From positions 3,291,001 to 3,355,000 of the forward strand of contig CP051187.1 in the NCBI GenBank assembly GCA_038087035.1: 64,000 nt of DNA, in the 5' to 3' direction. Under the pieces are notes generated by a model. That model saw only the letters and a program-made list of their open reading frames with translations, searched no databases and was not told the DNA's origin. This document shows, piece by piece, positions 51,988 through 60,312 of this stretch. The DNA comes from Gloeotrichia echinulata CP02. Lineage in GTDB: Bacteria > Cyanobacteriota > Cyanobacteriia > Cyanobacteriales > Nostocaceae. Positions within the stretch are counted from its first letter, which is position 1. Each line of letters starts with the position of its first letter. A program made the translations under genes and the position numbers.

Positions 51988-52183
51988 GGCTCTTGCGTGT
52001 ATAGCGTGCTTAATTATTAATGAAAGTCGATTAAATTGCTTTAATAACAAGGCTTATAGGCGTTTATAATTTGATTTTTAGTAACAGTAGCTCAAATACA
52101 AAAAATAATGGCTTTTATCGGAGCCAGGCAAGGGTTTCAAACTTATTTTTTAACAAATTCAGCACGCTAAGTACGCAAGAACC
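51988..52183. mobile_element. 196-bp MITE, family E, copy 2
   Basis: Same length as the copy at 24605-24800 and homologous along its whole length when reversed (for example TAAGCCTTG, ATCGACT blocks). Right end GGTTCTTGCGTACTTAGCGT is intact, left end is drifted (GGCTCTTGCGTGTATAGCGT). No flanking duplication. It replaces the middle of nupC. Confidence 0.88.
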
Positions 52184-52386
52184 AAATTTCTCAACGGGGA
52201 GTAATTATTGCCACCTATGCGCTGTGTAACTTTGCAAATATCGGCTCAATTGGCATTACCATTGGTGGAATTGCCGGGATAGCACCTAATCGCCAACATG
52301 ACTTAGCTCGTATGGGTGTAAAGTCGATGATTGGCGGATTATTGGCGGGTTTTATTACTGCTTGTATTGCGGGTATATTGGTTTAA
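52184..52386 (+). pseudogene. nupC: C-terminal part of the CNT/NupC nucleoside transporter
   Basis: Encodes ISQRGVIIATYALCNFANIG, SIGITIGGIAGIAPNRQHDL, ARMGVKSMIGGLLAGFITAC and IAGILV then a stop, which aligns with the extreme C-terminus of NupC (SxRAxxIxxxxLxxFANxxSIGI). Same strand as the N-terminal piece. The gene cannot give a working transporter. Confidence 0.9.
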
Positions 52387-52555
52387 TGGTTGACGGTTGA
52401 TTGTTGACCACAGTCGTCATTTTCATCTTAGTAAGTAGGCAGAAATAAACCAAACTATGTTAAGAAAAGTAAACAAGCCTGAAACTCTTACCAATGACCA
52501 ATGACAAAGGACAAATGACGACCCTCGACCGTACGGTTCAATAGCCGACCTACTT

Positions 52556-53017
52556 TTACTGTTTTTCAACATAACCTAATCTCCAGCTACTAGGTTGTTT
52601 TAACTGATATCCCTTACCTTGGAGTATCAGCCAAAAAGCAACCCTGGTGTTTACATATCCCTTCATCAAGGAATATCCAGGGGGCGGATAAATACCGACA
52701 TTACGCAGATTTTCATAATTGACAATAGATCCACAGTAAGTTTGATTTCCAGGGATTGAGAGGGTGAATGAATGGTCATTTTCATATCCATTGGGAATCA
52801 TAAATATACCGTAGACATGATGGCGACCATTCCAAGGCTGAATGACTAGTTTTTCTGGATATGTGTAATATTTTTCTCTTTGACCAGAGGAAATAAACGC
52901 TGATGATCTGCAAGGAGTGATCGGCGATTGTTCTGCGATGTAAGAATAGCCTATCTTGCCAAATACAATAATAAGTGCTAATAGAATATAGATGTAAAGT
53001 ACTTGATATTTTTGCAC
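52556..53017 (-). CDS. membrane-anchored or secreted protein of unknown function
   Basis: 153 residues with a GTG start, GGAGA eleven bases ahead. Residues 7-28 (LYIYILLALIIVFGKIGYSY) form an uncleaved anchor or signal peptide. The rest is probably extracytoplasmic, with two Cys (TPCRSSAF, QTYCGSIV), and many aromatic residues (HVYGIFMIPNGYENDHSFTL). I do not recognise the family. No clear partner; it stands between a dead nucleoside transporter and the SLH gene leader. Confidence 0.6.
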   Translation of the reverse strand: MQKYQVLYIYILLALIIVFGKIGYSYIAEQSPITPCRSSAFISSGQREKYYTYPEKLVIQPWNGRHHVYGIFMIPNGYENDHSFTLSIPGNQTYCGSIVNYENLRNVGIYPPPGYSLMKGYVNTRVAFWLILQGKGYQLKQPSSWRLGYVEKQ

Positions 53018-53158
53018 TTGTTAGGTTCTCCACTACCTCTTTTTTGTTATAGCTTAGTATTTCTTATTGTTCAGGAAGAAAAAGGAGCGATCGCTACAAG
53101 TTCAGGACTTACTCACCTGGCACATATATAGCGTTTCTCGCCCTAGTGAGGTACATCG

Positions 53159-53187
53159 GTAAGGGCACGGCAGTGCCGTGCCCCTAC
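53159..53187. repeat. GTAAGGGCACGGCAGTGCC palindrome
   Basis: Dispersed palindrome in the long gap upstream of the SLH gene, followed at 53236-53265 by GGGGACTGGGGACT repeats. Confidence 0.7.
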
Positions 53188-53269
53188 ATCGCGTGATACA
53201 ATTTTGTACCTCATCTGAATAGGAAGTGCTATAGCAGGGGACTGGGGACTGGGGACTGGGGACTGGGTT

Positions 53270-53759
53270 ACAAGGATGACGAAAACATCTTGAGCCGACA
53301 TCAACCGCCTGGTTGATTAGAGATCGGGATGGTTGAGGAATCGTCAATGTTTGTGAGACAATATTGATGGTCGTTGACCCACCCGAATGACTAAGAGGCC
53401 ACCCTTGGGGTATAAAGTATGTACTCGGCAGAGATCGCTTAAGCTGAAAACCTAGCTGGTTGACCATTGTCGTAAATCCAAGGCGAGTAAGACGAAAAGT
53501 AATCAAACTGTCTGCGGAAGGCGGATAGCTGCGCGGGTTCTCTCTTGAGAAGATAAAGGTAGAAATACCAGAGACGCTGTGTAAGACTTAGACCGGATTT
53601 GGTTCCGGGTACTCAGTAATGAGTACGCCCAACAGAGCAACGGCGAACGAGACGCGAAACGATGATGGTTGTTTCTTTTGAAGCTCCGGCTTCAGCGAAG
53701 CAAGCCGGAGTACTTCACCGAAGGAAACTAAGATCAAGGCAAGCTAGCTGCAATCAACA
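53270..53759 (+). other. long gene-free leader with several strong hairpins (possible structured RNA or IS relic)
   Basis: No convincing frame exists in these 490 bp. Stable stems are seen: GTACTCA-GTAA-TGAGTAC (a GNRA loop) at 53609-53626, ACCGGA-TTTGG-TTCCGG just before it, and a 13-bp stem at 53680-53716 built on CTCCGGCTT/AAGCCGGAG with flanking GAAG/CTTC. The last resembles hairpins at the right ends of IS200/IS605 tnpB elements, the site of the guide RNA. It lies 44 bp before the SLH gene's start. Confidence 0.4.
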
Positions 53760-55979
53760 ATGGTATCTAATACTACTCCGTTCTCGGATATTCAAAACCA
53801 TTGGGCACGTTTGTTTATTCAAGCATTAGCCCAACGTAGCATTGTGACTGGGTTTTCTAATGGAACCTTTCGCCCTGATAACTCCCTCACCCGTGCTGAG
53901 TTTGCAGTCCTTATCACCAAGGCCTTTGGGAAAGTTCCCCAGAAGCGCCAATATGTCTCCTTTGCTGATGTCCCGACGAATTATTGGGCGGTGACGGCTA
54001 TTAAAACCGCTTATGAAAGAGGATTTATTAACGGGTTTCCTGACAATCGTTTCCGTCCTGACAACAGAATTACTAGGTTAGAAATTTTACTTTCCCTCAT
54101 CACAGGCTTGGAAATTGGTACGAAGGTAAAACCTGATCTGCTAACAGCACTCCCACAAATTTATCAAGATGCAGCGCAGATTCCTGGATATGCTAGAAAT
54201 CAGGTGGCTATTGCTACAAGTGCCGGAATAGTAGCAAATTTCCCCAATATAAAAATACTCAATCCCAATCTCGCCGCCATCCGTGCCGATGTTATAGTTT
54301 TTATCTATCAAGCTTTAGTCTATCTGGGTGAACTTCCCAAAATTCCATCTACTTACCTTGTAGAAATTGGAACAGTAACACCAACACCAACACCAACACC
54401 AATCCCTGTTCCAACACCAGTACCAAAGCCAACACCAACACCAATCCCTGTTCCAACACCAGTACCAAAGCCAACACCAACACCAATCCCTGTTCCAACA
54501 CCCAGTCCGATACCCATACCAGTACCAAAGCCAACACCAACACCAATCCCGGTGCCAATACCGACGCCAACACCCACAGCAACACCGCCAGGTAGTGTCA
54601 AGGTAAATCATCGCCGGGAGTTTAGGGGGGCTTGGGTAGCAACTGTGTGGAATAGTGATTGGCCATCCAAAGCGGGATTAACTGTTGCCCAACAGCAAGC
54701 AGAACTGGTTAATATTATCACCCAATTACAAGAGCTAAACTTCAACGCGCTGATTTTGCAGGTGCGACCAGAAGGGGATGCATTATATGCTTCGCAATTA
54801 GAGCCTTGGAGTAGTTGGATTAGTGGAACTCAGGGGAAAGCCCCAGAACCATTTTATGACCCATTAGAGTTTGCGATCGCCGAATGTCACAAGCGCAATA
54901 TTGAACTTCATGCTTGGTTCAACCCCTACCGAGCTAAAACTAGCCTCAAGGGTTCGCCGAATGTTCTTCCCCACCTAGCTGTAACTAATCGTGAGGTTGT
55001 TTACCAATGGGGTAATCAGCTGTGGATGGACCCAGGGGCAAAAATCGTCCAAGACAGGGCTTACAATGTGATTATCGATGTTGTGCGGCGCTATGACTTG
55101 GATGGGATTCACCTAGATGACTATTTTTATCCCTATCCTATCCCTGGTGAGTCTTTCCCCGATAGCAAAACCTACGCCGCTTACAAGGAAAATGGTGGTA
55201 CACTCAGCTTGGGTGACTGGCGGCGAGAAAATGTCAATCAAATGGTGCTGCGTCTATCTGAGGGCATTAAAGCTACAAAACCAAATGTCAAATTTGGCAT
55301 TAGTCCCTTCGGTATTTACCGTCCCGGACAACCGGCTGGTATTACCGGTTTGGACGCCTATAACGTATTGTATGCTGACTCCAGAAAATGGTTAGAGCAA
55401 GGTTGGGTTGATTATTTAGCCCCACAACTCTACTGGCGCACAGACCAACCACAACAAAGTTATCCCGTATTATTGAAATGGTGGACAGAAGCTAACACCA
55501 AGAAACGCCACATTTATGCAGGTAATAATATTGGACAACTGGACGGTAAAGCCTGGAAAGATGAGGAGATTGAAAAGCAAGTAAAGATAACTCGCAATCT
55601 CGCCCAAGAGTTGTCATTGGGTAATATTTTCTTTAGTATGAGTTCTATCAATGAAAATCGCCAGGGCATTGCCGATAAATTCCAAAATTCCCTTTATCTC
55701 AGACCTGCTTTAGTACCTACTTTATCATGGCAGAATGCAGTGCCACCATCTCCTCCCCAAGGACTGCAGGTCAACAACCGCAGATTAGCTTGGCTACCCG
55801 GTGACAATAACCCCGTGCGTTCTTGGACGCTTTATCGCCAAACGGGAGATGCTTGGACACTACAGCGCGTTTTGTCTGCAGGGACAACCTTTGCTACCGT
55901 TGAACCTGGAACCTATGCTGTATGCGCCGTGGATCGGTTGGCGAATGAGAGTGTGGGTGTGGTGATTTCTGTGAGTTGA
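53760..55979 (+). CDS. SLH-domain protein with family-10 glycosylhydrolase-like (GHL10) domain
   Basis: 739 residues, ATG at 53760; ribosome-binding site weak. Residues about 5-185 hold three S-layer homology motifs (FSDIQNHWARLFIQALAQRS, GFSNGTFRPDNSLTRAEFAV, GFPDNRFRPDNRITRLEILL) that anchor to cell-wall polymer or the envelope. A Pro/Thr repeat (PTPTPIPVPTPVPKP) at about 205-280 is a spacer encoded by CCAACACCAA-type DNA. Residues about 285-650 are the GHL10/DUF187 domain (REFRGAWVATVWNSDWPSKA, LILQVRPEGDALYASQLEPW, ELHAWFNPYRA, DGIHLDDYFYPYP, WVDYLAPQLYWR). A fibronectin-like tail follows. No signal peptide is visible at this start, which is unusual for such proteins; an upstream start was looked for and not found. 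Likely envelope glycan hydrolase. Confidence 0.92.
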   Translation: MVSNTTPFSDIQNHWARLFIQALAQRSIVTGFSNGTFRPDNSLTRAEFAVLITKAFGKVPQKRQYVSFADVPTNYWAVTAIKTAYERGFINGFPDNRFRPDNRITRLEILLSLITGLEIGTKVKPDLLTALPQIYQDAAQIPGYARNQVAIATSAGIVANFPNIKILNPNLAAIRADVIVFIYQALVYLGELPKIPSTYLVEIGTVTPTPTPTPIPVPTPVPKPTPTPIPVPTPVPKPTPTPIPVPTPSPIPIPVPKPTPTPIPVPIPTPTPTATPPGSVKVNHRREFRGAWVATVWNSDWPSKAGLTVAQQQAELVNIITQLQELNFNALILQVRPEGDALYASQLEPWSSWISGTQGKAPEPFYDPLEFAIAECHKRNIELHAWFNPYRAKTSLKGSPNVLPHLAVTNREVVYQWGNQLWMDPGAKIVQDRAYNVIIDVVRRYDLDGIHLDDYFYPYPIPGESFPDSKTYAAYKENGGTLSLGDWRRENVNQMVLRLSEGIKATKPNVKFGISPFGIYRPGQPAGITGLDAYNVLYADSRKWLEQGWVDYLAPQLYWRTDQPQQSYPVLLKWWTEANTKKRHIYAGNNIGQLDGKAWKDEEIEKQVKITRNLAQELSLGNIFFSMSSINENRQGIADKFQNSLYLRPALVPTLSWQNAVPPSPPQGLQVNNRRLAWLPGDNNPVRSWTLYRQTGDAWTLQRVLSAGTTFATVEPGTYAVCAVDRLANESVGVVISVS

Positions 55980-55987
55980 GATCAATA

Positions 55988-56028
55988 ATAGACCACGCTT
56001 TTGGGGCGCAAGGCCTTGCGCCCCTACG
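55988..56028. repeat. MITE family C core
   Basis: GACCACGCTTTTGGGGCGCA followed by the palindromic core and CCCCTACG, without element ends. Lies 9 bp past the SLH gene stop and may end its transcript. A matching fragment is at 60265-60298. Confidence 0.75.
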
Positions 56029-56115
56029 CACAGTGTTACCCGCATTTCTCACAAGGAGAGAAGGGATTGAACTTGGCAGATTGAACTCTCCCAAAGCGCG
56101 AACCTCACGGGCGAA

Positions 56116-56190
56116 GTAATGAGTAATGAGTAATAAGTAATAAGTAAGATTCATTACTCATTACTCATTACTCATTACTCATTACTTATT
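56116..56190. repeat. heptamer inverted array (TAATGAG / ACTCATT)
   Basis: Heptamers run as TAATGAG for about five units and, after a short turn near 56150, as ACTCATT for six more, forming a long hairpin. Same heptamer family as 48304-48543. Confidence 0.85.
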
Positions 56191-56221
56191 TAATTATTGA
56201 GATGTGGTGAGAAATTCGGGG

Positions 56222-57805
56222 TTAGGGTTCGGTATTTTCCACCGGAACGGGAGTTGTAATTTCTGCTGACGCTAAAGCATGGATAAAAATCTTCCGCAGA
56301 ACGCGCTGGATCTGAAGATGCTTTCCTGGCTTAACTTTTGTCAAAGTCCTGAGCAACAAATTAGATTCTCCCAGACTCTCTATTCCATCCACCTGTGTAG
56401 GTTCAAGTACATCTGGTTCATTGACTTTTAACTGTTTTCCTAGTTCATCAATGAGTTCGTAGACATGAGCTAAGTTAGCATCATAAGGTATGGTAATTTC
56501 CACCACTGCAAAAATATACTGTTTAGAGTAGTTGGTAATTGACCCAATCTCGCCATTACGAATAATCTGTAATTGACCATTGGGGTGTCTAATACGAGTG
56601 GTTCTCAGTTCAATTGCTTCTACAGTCCCCTCTAAAAGCTTATCTTCAGATTTCCCGGCCTGGATATAGTCACCTACTAAGTAATAGTTTTCAAACAGAA
56701 TAAAAAAGCCGCAGACTATATCGTTAATTAGTGCTTGCGCCCCAAAACCCACAGCTATACCCAAAATACCTGCACCAGCGAGTATGGGAGTAGGATTGAT
56801 GTCGAGGATGTAGAGGATGGAAACAATAGCAGTAAAGTAAACTAAATATTGCAAAAAACTTCGGATCAGCGGAACGAGAGTCAGACGTCTGCTAGTTTGA
56901 ACCTCAGTCAAATTTTTGTTTTGGAATAATATCTCTTCTATAATTATGTAGATAACCTCAAACAAAACACGACTGATGAAGATAATGCCGATTATCTTCA
57001 CAATTCGAGGTCCGAAAATTGCAATATTGGCGATGAACTTAACTTGCTGGATCACCAACGTCGCTACACAAACATAAATTATAAATTCCCAACACCGCTT
57101 TAAAAAAGGGATGAGGTGTCGCAGACGATCATGGAATCTCAGCAGGTTGTCAGGACTGGAGTATCTGAGACTGAGAGCATCTAGGCTATCAATAATGGCG
57201 GTGACTGCTTTGGGTATGAGTAACCCCACTGCAATGATCAAATAAATCCGCAGTAGGATGTACAAGTACTCAGTTATGACTACTGGGACTTTGAGAAAAT
57301 TACTACAGCAAATTAGCACCCATAGCCAAATCCCACTGGTGATGACTTTGTTGAGGTTGTCAAAGAAGCTTTCAACATTTTGATCGTCAGCAGTGTTTTG
57401 TTCAATATTTTTTGCTCTAATGCAAGCTATTTTGAGCCAATAGCGCACTAATTTCAGAGCGATCGCCGCTAAAATGACAGTAACAATGCTCTGAGTGATG
57501 CCAATTCCTAAGCTGATCCAGAATCCCGATGGGATACTGCGAATCAATAAGAGTGTATATTGTTGTAAATTTTCACCTCTATAGATTAGATAACCATTGA
57601 CACCGATTATCAGGCTGGACAATGCTAAACAACTGATTATCAACAATCTTCTAACATTTCGGCGTAGGGTTTTGATATTTCTCTGTTCACTTTTAAATAT
57701 AGATAGCTTAACCAATAGCTTAGAGAATTTTTCCCAAAGCCAGTTTAATAAAAAGAAAACAAAGATCGTCAAGCAGATTTCAGCTAAAATAATTAATATA
57801 TTCAT
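56222..57805 (-). CDS. MscS-family mechanosensitive channel
   Basis: 527 residues with five to six N-terminal membrane spans and a MscS core. The pore helix and following region read NPTPILAGAGILGIAVGFGA, then QALINDIVCGFFILFENYYL and VGDYIQAG, the family signature with Gly/Ala-packed TM3 and the FENYxxVGDxI motif. A beta-domain (RTTRIRHPNGQLQIIRNGEI) and C-terminal alpha/beta part follow. ATG at 57805 has AGAGGG ahead. Acts in the inner membrane as an osmotic safety valve. The N-terminal spans are more numerous than in E. coli MscS. Confidence 0.93.
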   Translation of the reverse strand: MNILIILAEICLTIFVFFLLNWLWEKFSKLLVKLSIFKSEQRNIKTLRRNVRRLLIISCLALSSLIIGVNGYLIYRGENLQQYTLLLIRSIPSGFWISLGIGITQSIVTVILAAIALKLVRYWLKIACIRAKNIEQNTADDQNVESFFDNLNKVITSGIWLWVLICCSNFLKVPVVITEYLYILLRIYLIIAVGLLIPKAVTAIIDSLDALSLRYSSPDNLLRFHDRLRHLIPFLKRCWEFIIYVCVATLVIQQVKFIANIAIFGPRIVKIIGIIFISRVLFEVIYIIIEEILFQNKNLTEVQTSRRLTLVPLIRSFLQYLVYFTAIVSILYILDINPTPILAGAGILGIAVGFGAQALINDIVCGFFILFENYYLVGDYIQAGKSEDKLLEGTVEAIELRTTRIRHPNGQLQIIRNGEIGSITNYSKQYIFAVVEITIPYDANLAHVYELIDELGKQLKVNEPDVLEPTQVDGIESLGESNLLLRTLTKVKPGKHLQIQRVLRKIFIHALASAEITTPVPVENTEP

Positions 57806-58021
57806 ATCCCTCTAGCGAAAAAGTTAAGCATAAATCCACATCCATTGTTTTTATCTGTAAGAATGAAAAAGGTTGAGTTATAGTCAATTCTACTAGATTA
57901 ATGCTAAAACCCAAATGGTAAAGAAAATCTCTTTAACCCTTTGAAAATCAGAATTTAGCCTTGAAAATTCCATCCATTCCAATATTACAGTCATAGTGAT
58001 CAAACACAGGCAGGATAAAAG

Positions 58022-58579
58022 GTGAGAATCGAAATTTACGTCAGCACGGATATAGAAACGGATGGCCCTATCCCAGGCCCAAACTCTATGCTTAGTATTG
58101 GCTCGGCGGCGTATACCGCAGACAAGCAATTAATTGCCACTTTTATGGCTAATTTGGAAACCTTACCAGGGGCACAAGGAGACCCCAAAACCATGATCTG
58201 GTGGTCAGAACAGCCAGAGGCCTGGGTCGCCTGTCGAGCCAATACTAAGCCCCCTGCAGAGGTCATGCAGTCCTATCACTCGTGGCTTGTGGCTTTACCA
58301 GGTAAACCGATTTTCGTTGGTTATCCAGCCGTTTTTGACTTTATGTTTGTGTACTGGTACTTAATAAAGTTTGTGGGCGATAGCCCATTTAAGCATTCAG
58401 CATTGGATATCCGCTCATATGCAATGGCATACCTGAAACAAAACTACAGCGATTCGGGTAAGGACAATCTACCTGCTGCTTGGTTAGAGGATCTGCCATT
58501 AACCCATATTGCCCTAGATGATGCTATCCAGCAAGGGAAGTTATTCTGCAATCTGTTGCAAGCGAATCTACAGCATTAA
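58022..58579 (+). CDS. DEDDh-type 3'-5' exonuclease
   Basis: 185 residues, GTG start at 58022. Asp and Glu of motif I are in YVSTDIETDGP (D10, E12). A second Asp is in YPAVFDFMFVYWYLIKF, and the H...D motif III is in LTHIALDDAIQQG, giving the DEDDh set. The size and layout fit single-domain exoribonuclease/exonuclease relatives of RNase T. The substrate (RNA or DNA) is not decidable. A TnpB element follows 5 bp past its stop in opposite orientation. Confidence 0.85.
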   Translation: MRIEIYVSTDIETDGPIPGPNSMLSIGSAAYTADKQLIATFMANLETLPGAQGDPKTMIWWSEQPEAWVACRANTKPPAEVMQSYHSWLVALPGKPIFVGYPAVFDFMFVYWYLIKFVGDSPFKHSALDIRSYAMAYLKQNYSDSGKDNLPAAWLEDLPLTHIALDDAIQQGKLFCNLLQANLQH

Positions 58580-58584
58580 GTGAA

Positions 58585-60063
58585 CTACCTACACCGATTT
58601 GGAGTACCAAATACGGTATAGGCTTCTGGTACATTTCGCAATGCTGCCAGAACTTCCTTAGAGGTACTATTAGTAGTAGAACCATCCACTACCGGATTCC
58701 CTTTACGGCGTTTTATCGTTGGGAACAGTCCCAGCCCAACGCGCTTTACGTTGATAGCGGCATTAATATCCCTATCAACCAAAAGCGATTCTTTTTCGTC
58801 CCAATAATTACGAATGTTGCAATCAGTGAAGATAAATTCATCACGATACGCAAGCAATTGAGATGTGTATGCAGGTTTGACTGCTATTGTCCTAGTTCCA
58901 GCTTTTCGGGCTATGTATTCTAGGATTGTGAAAAATTGTCCAAATGCAGCATCGTTCCAGGATTTATTTAATCCTGATTTAGCTGATTGACCGTTGGGTA
59001 AATATTTCCCATTTTCATCTTGTTTGGCTTTATTTTTCTTTGATAAAGCTCTTAAATTTAAATCTTCATATACAAAAACTTTCTTCCCAGTTTTGAGCAA
59101 GGTATGGGCAGTTTTAAAAGCATGGTCAATTCTAGCTCTGGCAATACGTTGATGTTCTTTTGCTTCTTTTTTAGCTAATTTACGGCGTGATTTACTGCCC
59201 TTTTTCTTGGTGGATTTACGTTTGGATATATCTGCTAGTCTCTTTTCGGACTTAGAGAAAGATTTTAGCGATGGTAGCTTGGTATTCTCTGAAGTTGCCA
59301 AATAATCATCTTCATGTAATACTGCATCCAATCCAAGACTGTTTTCCCAAGTTGGAGCAATTTCATCAGGTGTAAAGGTAGGAATATTTGGGTCTGACAA
59401 ACAAATGGTTACGTACCACCCATCCGCCTTTTTTGTCAAAAGAGCATTTTTTAAAATAAATCCATTAGGTAATGGGCGATGTAAACGCACCTTTACCCAG
59501 CCTTTTAATTTTGAAAATGACAAAAATAGCCATTCTTGCTCAACACGTTCGACAGTAATAGCTTGACCTTCAATTTTTATTGTGCGATAACGCGCAGCAT
59601 TTTTAAAACGAGGTTTGCCACTACGATTTCCTTTGTAATCACCTTCAACAAAGCGAGAAAAAGCCAAGTCTACACGCTTGGATACATCCTGTAATGTCTG
59701 AGATGGAACACTTGTAAAGTCTAGTAGTTCACCAGAATGACTTACCTTTATCAAGTCGGACTTAATAACAGGAAGTTGTTTTTTTTGTGAGTAATAGTCG
59801 GGGTTGTCTCGTAATTTTGGTATTGAACAAATTAACGGACAAAAATTAATTGCAGTCCGATTATACTGATACCAGTCGAACCTGTCTCCTAACTGCCTGT
59901 TGTACCAGTATCGACAAATTCTTAACCAATTGTTTAGCTGGATTTTTTGCTTGGTGTCTGGATAAGCGCGGTACTGATAGTTAAGCAGTATAAGGAAATC
60001 ACCTACTTGATTGCATTTAGTGTTGACGTTTATTACTATAAAGTATCGAGAAGGAAAAGTCAA
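58585..60063 (-). CDS. tnpB: TnpB-like IS200/IS605 nuclease, cysteine-poor zinc-ribbon type
   Basis: Up to 492 residues; the start is uncertain, as homologues begin near LLNYQYRAYPDTKQKIQLNN (about residue 26) but no clear ATG lies there. RuvC acids are present: Asp in SLGLDAVLHEDD, Glu in FVYEDLNLRAL and Asp in DRDINAAINV. The zinc-ribbon region reads YTSQLLAYRDEFIFTDCNIR and lacks the two CxxC pairs, a known variant. The C-terminal tail ends NRCR. No tnpA is seen. Immediately adjacent to the exonuclease gene's end; a right-end guide RNA would be encoded near 58580-58640. Possibly intact. Confidence 0.88.
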   Translation of the reverse strand: MTFPSRYFIVINVNTKCNQVGDFLILLNYQYRAYPDTKQKIQLNNWLRICRYWYNRQLGDRFDWYQYNRTAINFCPLICSIPKLRDNPDYYSQKKQLPVIKSDLIKVSHSGELLDFTSVPSQTLQDVSKRVDLAFSRFVEGDYKGNRSGKPRFKNAARYRTIKIEGQAITVERVEQEWLFLSFSKLKGWVKVRLHRPLPNGFILKNALLTKKADGWYVTICLSDPNIPTFTPDEIAPTWENSLGLDAVLHEDDYLATSENTKLPSLKSFSKSEKRLADISKRKSTKKKGSKSRRKLAKKEAKEHQRIARARIDHAFKTAHTLLKTGKKVFVYEDLNLRALSKKNKAKQDENGKYLPNGQSAKSGLNKSWNDAAFGQFFTILEYIARKAGTRTIAVKPAYTSQLLAYRDEFIFTDCNIRNYWDEKESLLVDRDINAAINVKRVGLGLFPTIKRRKGNPVVDGSTTNSTSKEVLAALRNVPEAYTVFGTPNRCR

Positions 60064-60264
60064 CTATGTTGAATCCCAAGACAAGCCAAAATAAAACAAA
60101 AGATTATTAATTACTCAACTGCCCCAATTACCGAATCAGCCTATGGCTAATATTGGTAATTGGGGCGTTTCGTAATTAATCGCCTTATATCCCGACACCA
60201 AACTGAGTACAGTTATGGTGCCAGGCTAAGGCGCGAAAGCTAACATAATCCTGGGTTGGGGGGA

Positions 60265-60298
60265 CGCGCTTTTGGGGCGCAAGGCCTTGCGCCCCTAC
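60265..60298. repeat. MITE family C core
   Basis: CGCTTTTGGGGCGCAAGG and the rest of the core, without ends, 15 bp before the stop of the next gene. The rest of the 249-bp gap shows no gene. Confidence 0.7.
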
Positions 60299-60312
60299 AA
60301 ATAGAAGAATAT

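Noticed and set aside
53102..53506. 134-codon frame on the minus strand in the SLH leader
   Set aside because: It crosses a dispersed palindrome and GGGGACT repeats, has odd composition and no family likeness.
53500..53760. Group I or group II intron end
   Set aside because: No recognisable domain V, conserved intron core or reverse transcriptase was found; the hairpins fit an IS right end better.
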